Assembly (NCBI RefSeq): GCF_034676545.1
Contig: NZ_JAUCBZ010000015.1
Location: forward strand, 3,007,001 to 3,071,000
Length of the DNA: 64,000 nt
Direction of reading: 5' to 3'
DNA from: Pararhodobacter sp.
GTDB lineage: Bacteria; Pseudomonadota; Alphaproteobacteria; Rhodobacterales; Rhodobacteraceae
Shown here: piece by piece, positions 8,241 through 17,539 of the stretch
Numbering within the stretch: position 1 is the stretch's first letter
How the letters are laid out: each line of letters begins with the position of its first letter
The notes under the pieces: generated by a model
The model's input: only the letters and a program-made list of their open reading frames with translations
Told to the model about the DNA's origin: nothing
Database searches by the model: none
Made by a program: the position numbers and the translations under genes

Positions 8241-8546
8241 TCAGATAGTGCAACTTTGACCACAGCCATTGTCATTTTGCGAAGTGATGGCCCGGTTTCG
8301 GAGACTGCGCCCCAACAGATAGGGCGCATTCAAGAACTCCTCGACACCCTTCTGGCTCAGGAAACGCTCGGAGAACGCGGCGTTTTTGATCGGATCAATG
8401 ATCCCGATCTCGGCGCAATCGGCAAAGTTAAAACGGTTCCAATTCTGTGGGAAAGCGGCGCTTGTATCAATCAGATCCGGCAGCATTTCCAGAAGGTTCT
8501 CATCATGCGGGACCTGCTGCTCGCGCGCCTGGATGCAGAAGATCAA
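8241..8546 (-). CDS. Unrecognised ORF, possibly a 3' gene fragment
   Basis: The minus-strand frame is open for about 115 codons (from a TGA near 8590 to the stop at 8241). The part IIDPIKNAAFSERFLSQK looks like real protein, and its third-position GC (about two thirds by my count) is higher than in the competing plus-strand frame at 8130-8570. It has no ATG. The TTG at 8546 has only a weak ribosome site, so it may be a truncated 3' end. A plus-strand terminator at 8660-8693 argues for plus-strand transcription instead. I cannot identify either product. Confidence 0.25.
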   Translation of the reverse strand: MIFCIQAREQQVPHDENLLEMLPDLIDTSAAFPQNWNRFNFADCAEIGIIDPIKNAAFSERFLSQKGVEEFLNAPYLLGRSLRNRAITSQNDNGCGQSCTI

Positions 8547-8659
8547 ATCGCCTGGACGAAAGTCGCATGACGCCCTGAACCCATCGGCAAGGCCGGGCCG
8601 TCAGGTAGAGCAACCACCGGGACCAAGTTTCGGCCAAATTCCCCAGAACAAGAGCAAGC

Positions 8660-8693
8660 AAACCCCGCAGGTATTCCTGTGGGGTTTATTTTT
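8660..8693 (+). terminator. Rho-independent terminator
   Basis: A 12-bp stem (8660-8671 with 8676-8687, one G-U pair) encloses a TATT loop and is followed on the plus strand by ATTTTTG. The minus strand has no T-run after the stem, so the terminator works for plus-strand transcription from the 8130-8570 interval. Confidence 0.75.
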
Positions 8694-8998
8694 GCAAAAA
8701 ATGCCAAAATCCTACGAACCGAAGGCGGAGTTTCCTGAGAAAGGAACGGAAAAATCCATTGCTTCGAATAACCTGATGAAGCTTCCCCAACAAACGTCAC
8801 CAATAATTTGTCCTGCACCCACTTGCGGGCCTATATTGCAAGGCAAGGCATATCAGGAACCATACCTGAGAACGGCGGACAAAATCCGCCGCGATAAGTG
8901 CTTTTTGCCAAATAGCCGCCGTTAAGTTGTGAAATGGCCGCTCTTAGCCTGTGATGGCCAAACTTAGGTTGTCAACACACACACCCGCTCGAACCTAC
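8694..8998. other. Intergenic stretch with short repeats, no gene
   Basis: This interval lies between the terminator and the stop codon of nrdJ. It holds two small inverted repeats (TCAGG...CCTGA near 8859-8875 and GGCGGA...TCCGCC near 8875-8892). At about 8931-8975 there are three imperfect copies of a unit of the form TTA-x-x-TTGTGA-x-ATGGCC. I see no coding frame with a credible start. Confidence 0.4.
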
Positions 8999-11340
8999 TC
9001 ACCCGCATTTTGAATGCCCGCAGGCGCGGCAGGTCATGCAGCCTTCGATCATCACCAATTCATACGCCCCACACGACGGACAGGCCGCCGCCCGCGACCC
9101 GCCGGTCGAGGCCTTGGGGTCTGATTTCAACCCCAATCCGGCCCCTTCGATGAAGCCGATCGCCACCAGATGTTCCTCGATCACGCCGCCAATCGCGGCC
9201 AGGATCGAGGGTATGTATTTGCCCTGCATCCAGGCTCCGCCGCGCGGGTCGAACACGGCCTTCAACTCCTCGACGACAAACGACACATCGCCGCCGCGCC
9301 GGAACACCGCCGAAATCATCCGCGTCAGCGCCACGGTCCAGGCGTAATGCTCCATGTTTTTCGAGTTGATGAACACCTCGAACGGCTGCCGCCGCCCGCC
9401 GACCACCACGTCATTCACCGTGATATAAATCGCGTGCTCGCTGACCGGCCATTTCAGCTTATAGGTCTGCCCCTCCAGCGCCTCGGGCCGCGCAAGGGGT
9501 TCCGAGAGATAGATGACGTCGCCATGGGGTTGATTGGGGGCCGACATGTCTTTGGCGATGACGTCCGGGGCGGCGCTTTGGATCCGCTCTGAAACCGAAC
9601 TCCCGGTGAACTTCGGCTTTTCGCCGAAACCGTCAACACACTCCCCGTCACCGCATTCGGCCGGTAGGTCGTGCAGCCCTTGCAGCCCATATCCCAGGCC
9701 GCCAGATAGACGTCCTTGAACGCCTCGAAGGAGATATCCTCGGGGCAGTTGATGGTCTTGGAGATCGACGAATCCACCCATTTCTGCGCCGCCGCCTGCA
9801 TTTTCACATGGTCCAGCGGGTCCAGCGATTGCGCCGAGACAAAGTAGTCCGGCAGCGGCGCGTCCCCGAATTTCTGCCGCCACAGGGCCACGGCATAATC
9901 CACGACCTCCTCCTCGGTGCGCGAGCCATCCTTTTGCAAAACCTTGCGTTTATAGGCGTAGGCAAACACCGGCTCGATCCCCGAACTGACGTTGCCGGCA
10001 TAAAGGCTGATGGTGCCCGTCGGCGCAATCGAGGTCAGCAAGGCGTTGCGGATGCCATGCTCGCGCACCAGATCGCGCACATCGCCATCCATGCCCAGCA
10101 TGGTGCCCGAGGCCAGATAGTTCTCGGCGTCAAACAGCGGAAACGCGCCCTTTTCGCGCGCCAGATCGACCGAGGCCAGATAGGCCGCGCGTGCAATCGC
10201 CTTCATCCAGACCTCGGTCTGCGCCACGGCCTCGTCCGAGCCATAGCGCAGGCCCACCATCAGCAGCGCATCCGCCAGACCCGTTACGCCCAGCCCGATG
10301 CGCCGCTTGGCCTGCGCCTCGGCTTCTTGTTGCGGCAGCGGGAAACGGCTGGCATCAACCACATTGTCCATCATCCGCACGGCGGTGGCGACCAGCTCGG
10401 TCAGCTCGGTTTCATCAACCTGCGCGCCGGTCTCGAACGCGTTTTGCACCAGCCGCGACAGGTTGATCGACCCCAGCAGACACGCGCCGTAAGGGGGCAA
10501 CGGCTGCTCGCCGCAGGGGTTGGTCGCGGCGATGGTTTCCACATAGGCAAGGTTGTTCGCGGCATTGATCCGGTCGATGAAAATCACGCCGGGTTCAGCA
10601 AAATCATAGGTCGCCTGCATGATCCGGTTCCACAGATCGCGCGCCTGAACCGTGCGATAAATCCGCCCCTCGAACACCAGATCCCAGGCGGCGTTGGTCT
10701 TGACGGCCTCCATGAACGGATCGGTGATCAGCACCGACAGGTTGAACATGCGCAGCCGCGCGCTGTCCTGTTTCGCGGCGATGAACGCCTCGACATCCGG
10801 GTGATCGCAACGCATCGTTGCCATCATCGCCCCGCGCCGCGACCCCGCCGACATGATCGTGCGGCACATCGCGTCCCAGACATCCATGAAGCTCAACGGC
10901 CCCGAGGCATCGGCGGCAACCCCGGAAACCGGCGCACCCTTGGGGCGTATCGTGCTGAAATCATAGCCAATTCCACCGCCCTGCTGCATCGTCAGCGCGG
11001 CCTCCTTGAGCATCTCGAAAATGCCGCCCATGCTGTCGGGGATCGTGCCCATGACGAAACAGTTGAACAGGGTGACCGAGCGCCCGGTGCCCGCCCCGGC
11101 CAGGATGCGTCCGGCCGGCAGAAAGCGAAAATCCTCGAGCGCGCCATAGAACCGGTCTTCCCAGACCTGCGGCTCCCCCTCGACCGAGGCCAGCGCCCGC
11201 GCCACGCGCCGCCAGCTGTCTTGCAGGGTTGCATCCAGCGGCTGGCCGTCGGCATTCTTGAACCGGTATTTCATGTCCCAGATTTGTTCGGCGATCGGGG
11301 CGGCAAAACGGCTCGCGGTATCGCGCACACTGGGGCTCAT
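8999..11340 (-). CDS. nrdJ: Class II (adenosylcobalamin-dependent) ribonucleoside-diphosphate reductase, frame broken once
   Basis: NrdJ reduces ribonucleotides to deoxyribonucleotides using B12. From ATG 11340 the frame shows LFNCFVMG (first redox Cys), QQGGGIGYDFS, NPCGEQPLPPYG with the radical Cys, ASRFPLPQQ, TGTISLYAGNVSSGIEP and CKGCTTYRPN. It then loses frame at an A4 run (TTTT at 9618-9621 on the plus strand). The next frame resumes with HAIYITVNDVVVGG and ends in a Cys-rich tail (CPSCG, CMTCRACG). One added base joins them into about 780 residues, normal for the short NrdJ type. The gap to the divergent DUF1489 gene is 123 bp, and I see no cobalamin riboswitch there. Confidence 0.9.
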
Positions 11341-11463
11341 GGCGGTGTTCCTGACTGACCTGCGGAAAGAAGAACAAACATAGTCCAGCGGTCGCGCCGG
11401 GTCAACGGAGCGGAAACAACATTGCCCCTTGATCCCGCGGCCCGGCGCATCACATAAGGCGGC

Positions 11464-11889
11464 ATGAGCGTGAACATCATCAAACTCTGCGTCGGCGCGG
11501 ACGGTGTCGAGGATTTGCTCGACTGGCAGGCCTCGGCGCGGGCCAAAGGCGCCGATGGTTTGCCGCGCCACATCACCCGCATGACGCCCAAACGCCGCGA
11601 CGAAGTGCTGGACGGCGGCTCGCTCTATTGGGTGTTCAAGGGTCAGGTTCTGGCCCGGCAACGCATCCTGCGGCTCGATCCGGTGACCGGCGAGGATGGG
11701 ATCAACCGCTGCGCCATCGTGCTGGACCCCGAGGTTCACCGCACCGAACCCGCACCCCGCCGCCCGTTCCAGGGCTGGCGCTACCTGAACGACGCCGACA
11801 CGCCGCGCGACCTGCCGAAAAAGCGCGCGGGCGACGATACCCTGCCCCCCGGCATGGCCGAGGCCTTGGCGGAATTCGGCCTGCATTAG
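11464..11889 (+). CDS. DUF1489 family protein
   Basis: The 141-residue product begins MSVNIIKLCVGAD and contains HITRMTPKRRDEVLDGGSLYW and VLARQRI, which I recognise as the DUF1489 family, common in Alphaproteobacteria and without known function. It is soluble, with no signal peptide or membrane segment. AAGG lies five bases before the ATG. The gene is divergent from nrdJ and 77 bp before an SDR gene. Confidence 0.85.
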   Translation: MSVNIIKLCVGADGVEDLLDWQASARAKGADGLPRHITRMTPKRRDEVLDGGSLYWVFKGQVLARQRILRLDPVTGEDGINRCAIVLDPEVHRTEPAPRRPFQGWRYLNDADTPRDLPKKRAGDDTLPPGMAEALAEFGLH

Positions 11890-11966
11890 GCGGCCATTGC
11901 TCCAGATCAACGCCGCACCCTGCCATTTGTGATGCTCTACAGGCAGAGCAAAACAGGAGACAGGCC

Positions 11967-12713
11967 ATGCACCGGATCGACCCCAAAGACCTCAAACTCA
12001 TCGTCACCGGCGGTGCCCAGGGCATTGGCGCGGCGACTGTTCGCATGCTCGCCGCCCAAGGGGCCAAGGTGTTGATTGCCGACATTCTGGACGACAAGGG
12101 CGAAGCCCTCGCCGCCGAGACCGGCGCGCTGTATTGCCACCTCGATGTCACCAAAGCCAGCGACTGGACCCGTGCCGTGGCCGAGGCCGAGCACGCCTTT
12201 GGCGGCGTCAACGCCTTGTTCAACAACGCCGGCATCCTCGGTCTGGGCACCGTCCTCAGCACAACGCCCAAAGATTTCGCCCGCGTCCTCGACATCAACC
12301 TGACCGGCGCGTTTCTGGGCATCCATATCACCGCACCGGCCATTGCCAAGGCCGGCGGCGGCGCGATCGTCAACACCTCCTCCACCGCCGGCCTGATGGG
12401 CTACGGCGGGCTTGCGGCCTATACCGCCTCGAAATGGGGCCTGCGCGGCCTCACCAAAGCCGCCGCCCTCGACCTGGCACCGCAGGGCATTCGCATCGCC
12501 TCGATCCATCCCGGTGGCGTGCGCACGCCGATGACCGAAGGGTTCGGCGATGAGACAACCCAGAACCAGCCGATCCCCCGCTTTGCCGAGCCCGAAGAAA
12601 TCGCCCGCATGGTGCGCTTCATCCTGTGCGAAGCGAGCTTCTCGACCGGTAGCGAATTCGTGGCCGACGGCGGCACGGTCACCGGCCAGATCCTGACCGC
12701 ACCAGACGCCTGA
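11967..12713 (+). CDS. Short-chain dehydrogenase/reductase (SDR)
   Basis: A 248-residue classical SDR. The cofactor motif is TGGAQGIG at residues 14-21, followed by acidic D39-D42 at the end of strand 2, which favours NAD(H). NNAG lies near residue 88, the catalytic Ser in NTSSTAG near 135, and the Tyr-x-x-x-Lys pair in AYTASKWG near 150. The C-terminus FVADGGTVTGQ is typical of the family. An AGGAGA ribosome site precedes ATG 11967, so I reject the longer upstream frame. The substrate cannot be told from the sequence. Confidence 0.9.
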   Translation: MHRIDPKDLKLIVTGGAQGIGAATVRMLAAQGAKVLIADILDDKGEALAAETGALYCHLDVTKASDWTRAVAEAEHAFGGVNALFNNAGILGLGTVLSTTPKDFARVLDINLTGAFLGIHITAPAIAKAGGGAIVNTSSTAGLMGYGGLAAYTASKWGLRGLTKAAALDLAPQGIRIASIHPGGVRTPMTEGFGDETTQNQPIPRFAEPEEIARMVRFILCEASFSTGSEFVADGGTVTGQILTAPDA

Positions 12714-12764
12714 CCAGCCCCAAGCCTACGATGGGGTGATTGACAAACCCTAAATCGCCCCCCT

Positions 12765-12830
12765 CATCTTGCCAAAAATACTCTGGGGGGTGAATTCGGC
12801 ATCGCCGAAGAGGGGGGCAAAGCCCCCCTA
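12765..12830. repeat. Dispersed intergenic repeat with two hairpins between convergent genes
   Basis: CATCTTGCCAAAAATACTC at 12765-12783 recurs exactly at 17141-17159. It runs here into TGGGGGG, an inverted repeat TTCGGC-ATC-GCCGAA (12795-12809), and a GGGGGGC-AAA-GCCCCCC hairpin (12812-12828). The block sits between the stop codons of the SDR gene and the HAD gene, so it can act as a two-way transcription end. Repeats of this kind are frequent in Rhodobacteraceae genomes. Confidence 0.6.
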
Positions 12831-12833
12831 ACC

Positions 12834-13496
12834 TCAGGGCTGCCCGCGCAGCAACAGCGGCATCAGCGCCTGTGCCAGCGCCATCGCCCCGCCGGGCTGG
12901 TACTGCCACGCGAGCCAACCGCGCCTCTCGGCGGCATCGGTGTTGCGCGCCTGATCGTCAATCAGCAGGATTTCCGCCGCCTCCAGCCCCAGCGCCGCCT
13001 CGATCCGGGCGTAGAAATCGACGTCCGGCTTCATCACCCCCATCTCCCCCGAGGCAAAGATCGCGTCCACCGTGTCGGCCCAGCCGCCCTCGGTCGCGAT
13101 AAACCGCAAGCGGCGCGGGTCGTTATTGGTCGCCATGACCTGCGTCACGCCCACGCGGTCCACCTGATCAATCAGCCGTTTCAGGTCGTCATCGGGCTCA
13201 TGCTCGGCGACAAACCACATCTCCAGCAGATCCTCGGCATCGCCCTCAAAGCCCGTCTCGCGCACCCAGGCCTCCAGCCGGTCCAGAATATCCTCTGTGC
13301 CGGTCATCAGCGCGCGCGGATCATGGCCGAACACGCGCTGCGCCAGATCCGCCGTCTCGATGCCGAATTCCGCCGCCATCCGGTGCTGCCAGCGAAACAG
13401 CCCATCCGCCCCCGCAACCCCGGCGCGGTTCAGCACCCCGTCGAAATCCCAGGCAATCGCTCGGATGTTCTCGATCCCCTCCAACGGCTCCGCCAT
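12834..13496 (-). CDS. HAD family hydrolase
   Basis: A 220-residue haloacid-dehalogenase-type phosphatase. Motif I is WDFDGVLN near residue 17, motif II lies in MATNND near 122, motif III is GVMKPD near 153, and motif IV is LLIDDQARN near 176. A helical cap fits between motifs I and II. The ATG at 13496 follows directly on the hisG stop codon, so it is probably the last gene of the hisS-hisZ-hisG operon. The substrate is unknown. A link to histidine synthesis is suggested only by position. Confidence 0.85.
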   Translation of the reverse strand: MAEPLEGIENIRAIAWDFDGVLNRAGVAGADGLFRWQHRMAAEFGIETADLAQRVFGHDPRALMTGTEDILDRLEAWVRETGFEGDAEDLLEMWFVAEHEPDDDLKRLIDQVDRVGVTQVMATNNDPRRLRFIATEGGWADTVDAIFASGEMGVMKPDVDFYARIEAALGLEAAEILLIDDQARNTDAAERRGWLAWQYQPGGAMALAQALMPLLLRGQP

Positions 13497-14192
13497 TCAG
13501 ACCCCCAACCCGGCCCGCAGGCGCGACAAAATGCGCAGCGCCTCGGCATCCCAGTCGGCGGCCAGCGCCCGGAACAGCGTGGCCTGCGAGCGTAAAATCG
13601 GCTCGATATCCAATATTTTCAAATGGTTCGCCCGCAGAGTTTCCCCGGTCGAGGTGATATCCGCCACCGCTTCGGCGGTCAGGTTGCGGATCGTGCCCTC
13701 GGTCGCGCCCTGACTGTCCACCAGTTGATAATCCGCCACCCCCTGCTTGCGCAAAAAGTCACGCACCAGCCGGTGATATTTCGTGGCAATCCGCAGCCGG
13801 AACCCGTGATCGGCGCGAAACGCCGCCGCCACCGCGTCCAGATCGTCCAGGGTTTCCACATCGACCCACGCCTCGGGCACCGCAAGGATCAGATCAGCCT
13901 GACCAAAACCCATTTCCGCCAGAACCTCGACCTGGGCCGCCGGGTCGGCCAGTTTTTCCTGCACCAGATCGGTGCCGGTGACCCCCAGATGCAGCCGCCC
14001 CGCCGCCATCTCGCGCGGAATTTCCGAGGCCGACAGCAGCACCAGATCGACCCCCTCGACCCCGTCCACGGCGCCCGAATATTCCCGCTCGGCCCCGGTG
14101 CGGCGCATGGTGATGCCGCGCGCCGCGAACCAGTCGAAACTCTGCTCCATCAGACGGCCTTTCGACGGCACGCCGATCTTCACCCGGCTCAT
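13497..14192 (-). CDS. hisG: ATP phosphoribosyltransferase, short form
   Basis: HisG condenses ATP with PRPP in the first step of histidine synthesis. The 231-residue length is the short form, which lacks the C-terminal regulatory domain and needs HisZ. The family start KIGVPSKGRLMEQ, the central LHLGVTGTDLVQE, and the PRPP-loop region VDSQGATEGTIRNLTAEAVADIT (about residues 155-177) are visible. GGAGGGG precedes the ATG, which overlaps the hisZ stop by four bases. Histidine feedback is expected to act through HisZ. Confidence 0.95.
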   Translation of the reverse strand: MSRVKIGVPSKGRLMEQSFDWFAARGITMRRTGAEREYSGAVDGVEGVDLVLLSASEIPREMAAGRLHLGVTGTDLVQEKLADPAAQVEVLAEMGFGQADLILAVPEAWVDVETLDDLDAVAAAFRADHGFRLRIATKYHRLVRDFLRKQGVADYQLVDSQGATEGTIRNLTAEAVADITSTGETLRANHLKILDIEPILRSQATLFRALAADWDAEALRILSRLRAGLGV

Positions 14193-15319
14193 GCGCGCCC
14201 CTCCAGATCCACCAAAAGGGCCGGACGGATCACGCCGCCCACCGCCGGGATCGAGCGCCCCTGCCCCAGCACCGCGGTCAGCGCATCATAGCGCCCGCCA
14301 CTGGCCACCGGCGGCAGGTCCGCACGGTTCTCGGCCGAGAAGCCAAACACAAACCCGTCATAATATTCCAGCGTGGTGCGCCCGTAACTGGCCTCGAAAT
14401 CCAGCGCGCCCAGGTCCACAGCATGCGCCGACAGCGCGGTCAGACGCTGCTCGAACAGGTCCAGCGACGGCGTGATCCACGGCATTTCGGCGGCAAATCC
14501 CCGCATCTGCGCCAGTGCCTTGGGCGCTTTGTCGGCGACGCTCAACAGCGCCTCCAGCCCGTCCACCAGATCGCCCGGAATCGCCATCGTCGCCGCATCC
14601 TCGGCCAATCGCGCCATGCGCGCCTCAACCTCGTCGCGGCTGCGCAGGCCGATCTGCGGCAGATCGCAGCCCACCGCCTCACCGGCCGCCAGACGCGCCA
14701 GCAAATCCGCGCGGCCCTTTGGCATCGGCGCGCGCCCCGCGAACCGCTCCAGCAAGGCGCGAAACCGCGCAGGCCGCCACAGATGCCGCATCAAGGCCGC
14801 CTTGCGCGTGTCCGAGGTCGGCAGACCCGCCACCGCCGCCCGCAAGATGCCGATGTCGCCCGTCGAGGCCCGCAATCCGCGCCCCGCCAACAGCCGCGCG
14901 AACAGCGCGAACACCTCGGCATCGGCGCGCAACGGCTGCTCGCGGTCGAACACCTCGTAGCCGACCTGCAAATATTCCGAGGCCCGCGCCCCGCCCAGCC
15001 CCTCCTGCTTGCGAAACACCTCGCCCAGATAGCAATAGCGCGCCGGCTCCGCACCCTGCGCCATATGCGCCTGCACCACCGGCACGGTAAAATCCGGGCG
15101 CAGCATCATCTCGCCCAGGCTGGGGTCCTGCGTGACATAGGCCCGCGCGCGAATATCCTCGCCATACAGATCCAGCAGCGTCTCGGCGGGCTGCAAGATC
15201 GCCGCCTCGACCGGCACCGCGCCCCAGGTCTGGAACGCGCCAAACAGCCGCTGCCCCTCGGCCCGCGCCGCCTGCACCGCCCCGTTCGTCGACACCGCCA
15301 TCACAGGGGCCGCCATCAC
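14189..15319 (-). CDS. hisZ: ATP phosphoribosyltransferase regulatory subunit
   Basis: HisZ is a catalytically dead relative of histidyl-tRNA synthetase that binds short-form HisG and mediates histidine control. The 376-residue product has a class II synthetase-like fold with MMLRPDFTVPVVQAHM near residues 75-90, ARYCYLGEVFRKQ near 97-109, and YYDGFVFGF near 320. It lacks the C-terminal anticodon-binding domain. Its start overlaps the hisS stop by four bases and its stop overlaps the hisG start, so the three genes are tightly coupled. The neighbouring hisS gives a direct paralog for comparison. Confidence 0.93.
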   Translation of the reverse strand: MMAAPVMAVSTNGAVQAARAEGQRLFGAFQTWGAVPVEAAILQPAETLLDLYGEDIRARAYVTQDPSLGEMMLRPDFTVPVVQAHMAQGAEPARYCYLGEVFRKQEGLGGARASEYLQVGYEVFDREQPLRADAEVFALFARLLAGRGLRASTGDIGILRAAVAGLPTSDTRKAALMRHLWRPARFRALLERFAGRAPMPKGRADLLARLAAGEAVGCDLPQIGLRSRDEVEARMARLAEDAATMAIPGDLVDGLEALLSVADKAPKALAQMRGFAAEMPWITPSLDLFEQRLTALSAHAVDLGALDFEASYGRTTLEYYDGFVFGFSAENRADLPPVASGGRYDALTAVLGQGRSIPAVGGVIRPALLVDLEGRA

Positions 15320-16809
15320 AGAGGATCGTCCAGCATCGCCTGCACCGTCTTGACCAGATCAGCGCGCGCCACCTCGACCTGCGCGGGCCGCGCCTTCCAT
15401 TCCTCAAGACTGGCGCTCTCGGCAATCTTCGCGCCCAGAATCAGGTTCTTGACCTGAATGACCCCCGCGGCCGCCTCATCCGAGCCCTGGATGATCGCCA
15501 CCGGCGAGCCGCGTTTATCCGCGTATTTCAACTGGTTGCCAAAGTTCTTCGGGTTGCCCAGATAGACCTCGGCCCGAATGCCCGCGCGCCGCAACTCGCC
15601 GACCATCGCCTGATATTCGGCCATGCGCGCCTTATCCATCACCGTCACCACCACCGGGCCTTGCACAGTTTCCGCGCCGCGCCCCTTGGCGGTCAGCGCC
15701 GCCAGCAAGCGATCCACACCAATGGACACCCCGGTCGCCGGCACCACCTGCCCGGTAAAGCGCTTGACCAGATCGTCATAGCGCCCACCCCCGGCAACCG
15801 AGCCAAACTGCTTTTTGCGCCCCTTCTCGTCGAGGATTTCGAACGTCAATTCCGCCTCATACACCGGCCCGGTATAATAGCCCAAACCGCGCACCACCGA
15901 GGGGTCAATGACGATCCGGTCGGGCCCGTATCCCTGCGCCTCCAGCAACCGCGCCATCTCCTCCAACTCCGCGACACCCTCAGCGCCGATCACCGAGGCC
16001 CCGACCAACCCGCGCAACACCGCGCAGGTTTCGGCCCCGCTGTCACGCCGCGCCGCGGTGAACGCCAGCACGATATCCGCCGCCGCATCCGGCAACCCCG
16101 CGCCCTTGGTGAAATCGCCGCTCTCATCCTTGCGCCCCGCGCCCAGCAAGGCCCGCACGCCCTCCTCGCCCAGCCGGTCCAGCTTGTCGATGGCGCGCAA
16201 CACGATGCCGCGCTCCTCCGCGAACCGCTCTGGCTCGGACGGGTCCAACACCCCCGCCGCCTCCATCACCCCGTTGAGCACCTTGCGGTTGTTGATCCGC
16301 ACGACATAGTCGCCGCCGAGCCCCAGATCCTCGAACACATCCGACAGCATCGCGCAAATCTCGGCATCCGCCGCGACCGTCGAGGCCCCCACCGTATCCG
16401 CATCACACTGATAAAACTGCCGAAACCGCCCCGGCCCCGGCTTTTCATTGCGCCACACCGGCCCCATCGCATAACGACGGTAAGGCGAGGGCAGATCATT
16501 GCGATACTGCGCCGCCACCCGCGCCAAAGGCGCCGTCAGGTCATAGCGCAGCGCCAGCCAATCCTTGTCATCCTCCTCTTGCCAGGCAAAAACCCCGGCA
16601 TTCGGGCGATCCACATCCGGCAGGAATTTGCCAAGCGCCTCAACGGTTTCCACGGCGCTGGTCTCCAGCGGATCAAAGCCATAGCGATGATACACCGCCG
16701 CGATCCGCGCCAACATCTCGTTGCGCGCAGTGACCTCGGGGCCAAAATAATCGCGAAACCCCTTGGGGGTCTCGGCACGGGTGCGGCGGGGGGCTTTGGC
16801 TTTGCTCAT
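15316..16809 (-). CDS. hisS: Histidyl-tRNA synthetase
   Basis: A 497-residue class II synthetase. The N-terminus PKGFRDYFGPEV leads into motif 1. YDLTAPLARV and GPVWRNEKPGPGRFRQFYQCDAD form motif 2, the His-binding segment is GLGYYTGPVYE near residue 315, and motif 3 is GGGRYDDLV near 344. The C-terminal anticodon-binding domain contains VAIIQGSDEA near 445. AGGA lies before ATG 16809. It leads the hisS-hisZ-hisG-HAD operon, which ties charging of tRNA-His to histidine synthesis. Confidence 0.95.
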   Translation of the reverse strand: MSKAKAPRRTRAETPKGFRDYFGPEVTARNEMLARIAAVYHRYGFDPLETSAVETVEALGKFLPDVDRPNAGVFAWQEEDDKDWLALRYDLTAPLARVAAQYRNDLPSPYRRYAMGPVWRNEKPGPGRFRQFYQCDADTVGASTVAADAEICAMLSDVFEDLGLGGDYVVRINNRKVLNGVMEAAGVLDPSEPERFAEERGIVLRAIDKLDRLGEEGVRALLGAGRKDESGDFTKGAGLPDAAADIVLAFTAARRDSGAETCAVLRGLVGASVIGAEGVAELEEMARLLEAQGYGPDRIVIDPSVVRGLGYYTGPVYEAELTFEILDEKGRKKQFGSVAGGGRYDDLVKRFTGQVVPATGVSIGVDRLLAALTAKGRGAETVQGPVVVTVMDKARMAEYQAMVGELRRAGIRAEVYLGNPKNFGNQLKYADKRGSPVAIIQGSDEAAAGVIQVKNLILGAKIAESASLEEWKARPAQVEVARADLVKTVQAMLDDPL

Positions 16810-16921
16810 GGATCCGGTCCTGAAACTGTCGCGCGTGGTCTAGCCCAAGCGCCCCGAAGGGGCAAGAACCCGCCGTAAAACCCAGATTGACGCCTTGCTT
16901 TTGCCGCGCCATTGTACCCCG

Positions 16922-17129
16922 ATGACCGACCGCATCGCCCAGCTCGAAGAAAAAAATCGCCCACCTCACCCGCACGGTCGAGGATCTGTCCGATATCGTG
17001 CGCGACCAAGGCACCCTCCTTGACGCCATCACCCGCCGCACCCGCGCCCTGATGGAGCGCGAGGCCGAACGCGAGGCCGACAGCGGCACCGCCGTCCCCC
17101 TCGCCGATCAACGCCCACCCCACTGGTAG
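16922..17129 (+). CDS. slyX: SlyX family protein, frame broken once in an A7 run
   Basis: The ATG at 16922 starts MTDRIAQLEEK, then the frame is lost at seven A bases (16950-16956). Removing one A continues with IAHLTRTVEDLSDIVRD and ends ADQRPPHW at TAG 17127-17129, about 68 residues. SlyX proteins are short coiled-coil proteins with this exact start, heptad pattern and Pro-Pro-His-Trp end. The function is not settled. The total of 208 bases is one more than a multiple of three. The gene is divergent from hisS. The break is either a sequencing error or a recent mutation. Confidence 0.8.
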
Positions 17130-17539
17130 CGCCCCGTCTTCATCTTGCCAAAAATACTCATCTTTCTGGCCACCCGCCGAACGCTGGGGCTGGATGGCTG
17201 CGCGATGAAAGCGTGCCGGAACGACGGCAAGACGGCAAGACGCGCAGCGCCATGCGTCTGGTCCGGGGCCAATACCAGCGGCGAAACCATCGAGACCCAA
17301 GCCCAGGGCCGCACCCTGACGCCGCCTGCCCGGATGCCCACCCAATCGCATCTCTTACGGCACAAAAAGCGATCTTGCGACAAAAAAACTCGCGCCAAAC
17401 GAGCGCTCGGCGGGGAACACAGACTGACGGCATTTTAATGCTTACTTTAAATTCATCTTTATTTGTGGTACGATCGACTCCCGTGAGTCACCAGTAGCTC
17501 GGCCAGTCTCAAAGCCAGTCGCAAAGCCAGACACCCGCT
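17130..17539. other. Intergenic stretch with one dispersed repeat copy, no gene (410 bp)
   Basis: It begins with a copy of the repeat CATCTTGCCAAAAATACTC (17141-17159), identical to that at 12765-12783. A tandem GACGGCAA pair lies near 17223-17238. An AT-rich zone at about 17434-17475, shortly before the DUF6455 gene, may hold its promoter. No coding frame is convincing. Confidence 0.4.

Noticed and set aside
8130..8570. Plus-strand 146-codon frame as the favoured gene
   Set aside because: No ribosome site, several rare codons (AGA, ATA, TTA) and lower third-position GC than the opposite frame. Kept only as an alternative in the findings.
11341..11463. A cobalamin riboswitch or NrdR box upstream of nrdJ
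   Set aside because: The gap is only 123 bp and shows neither the conserved B12-box pattern nor an ACAC-AT-GTGT type NrdR box.
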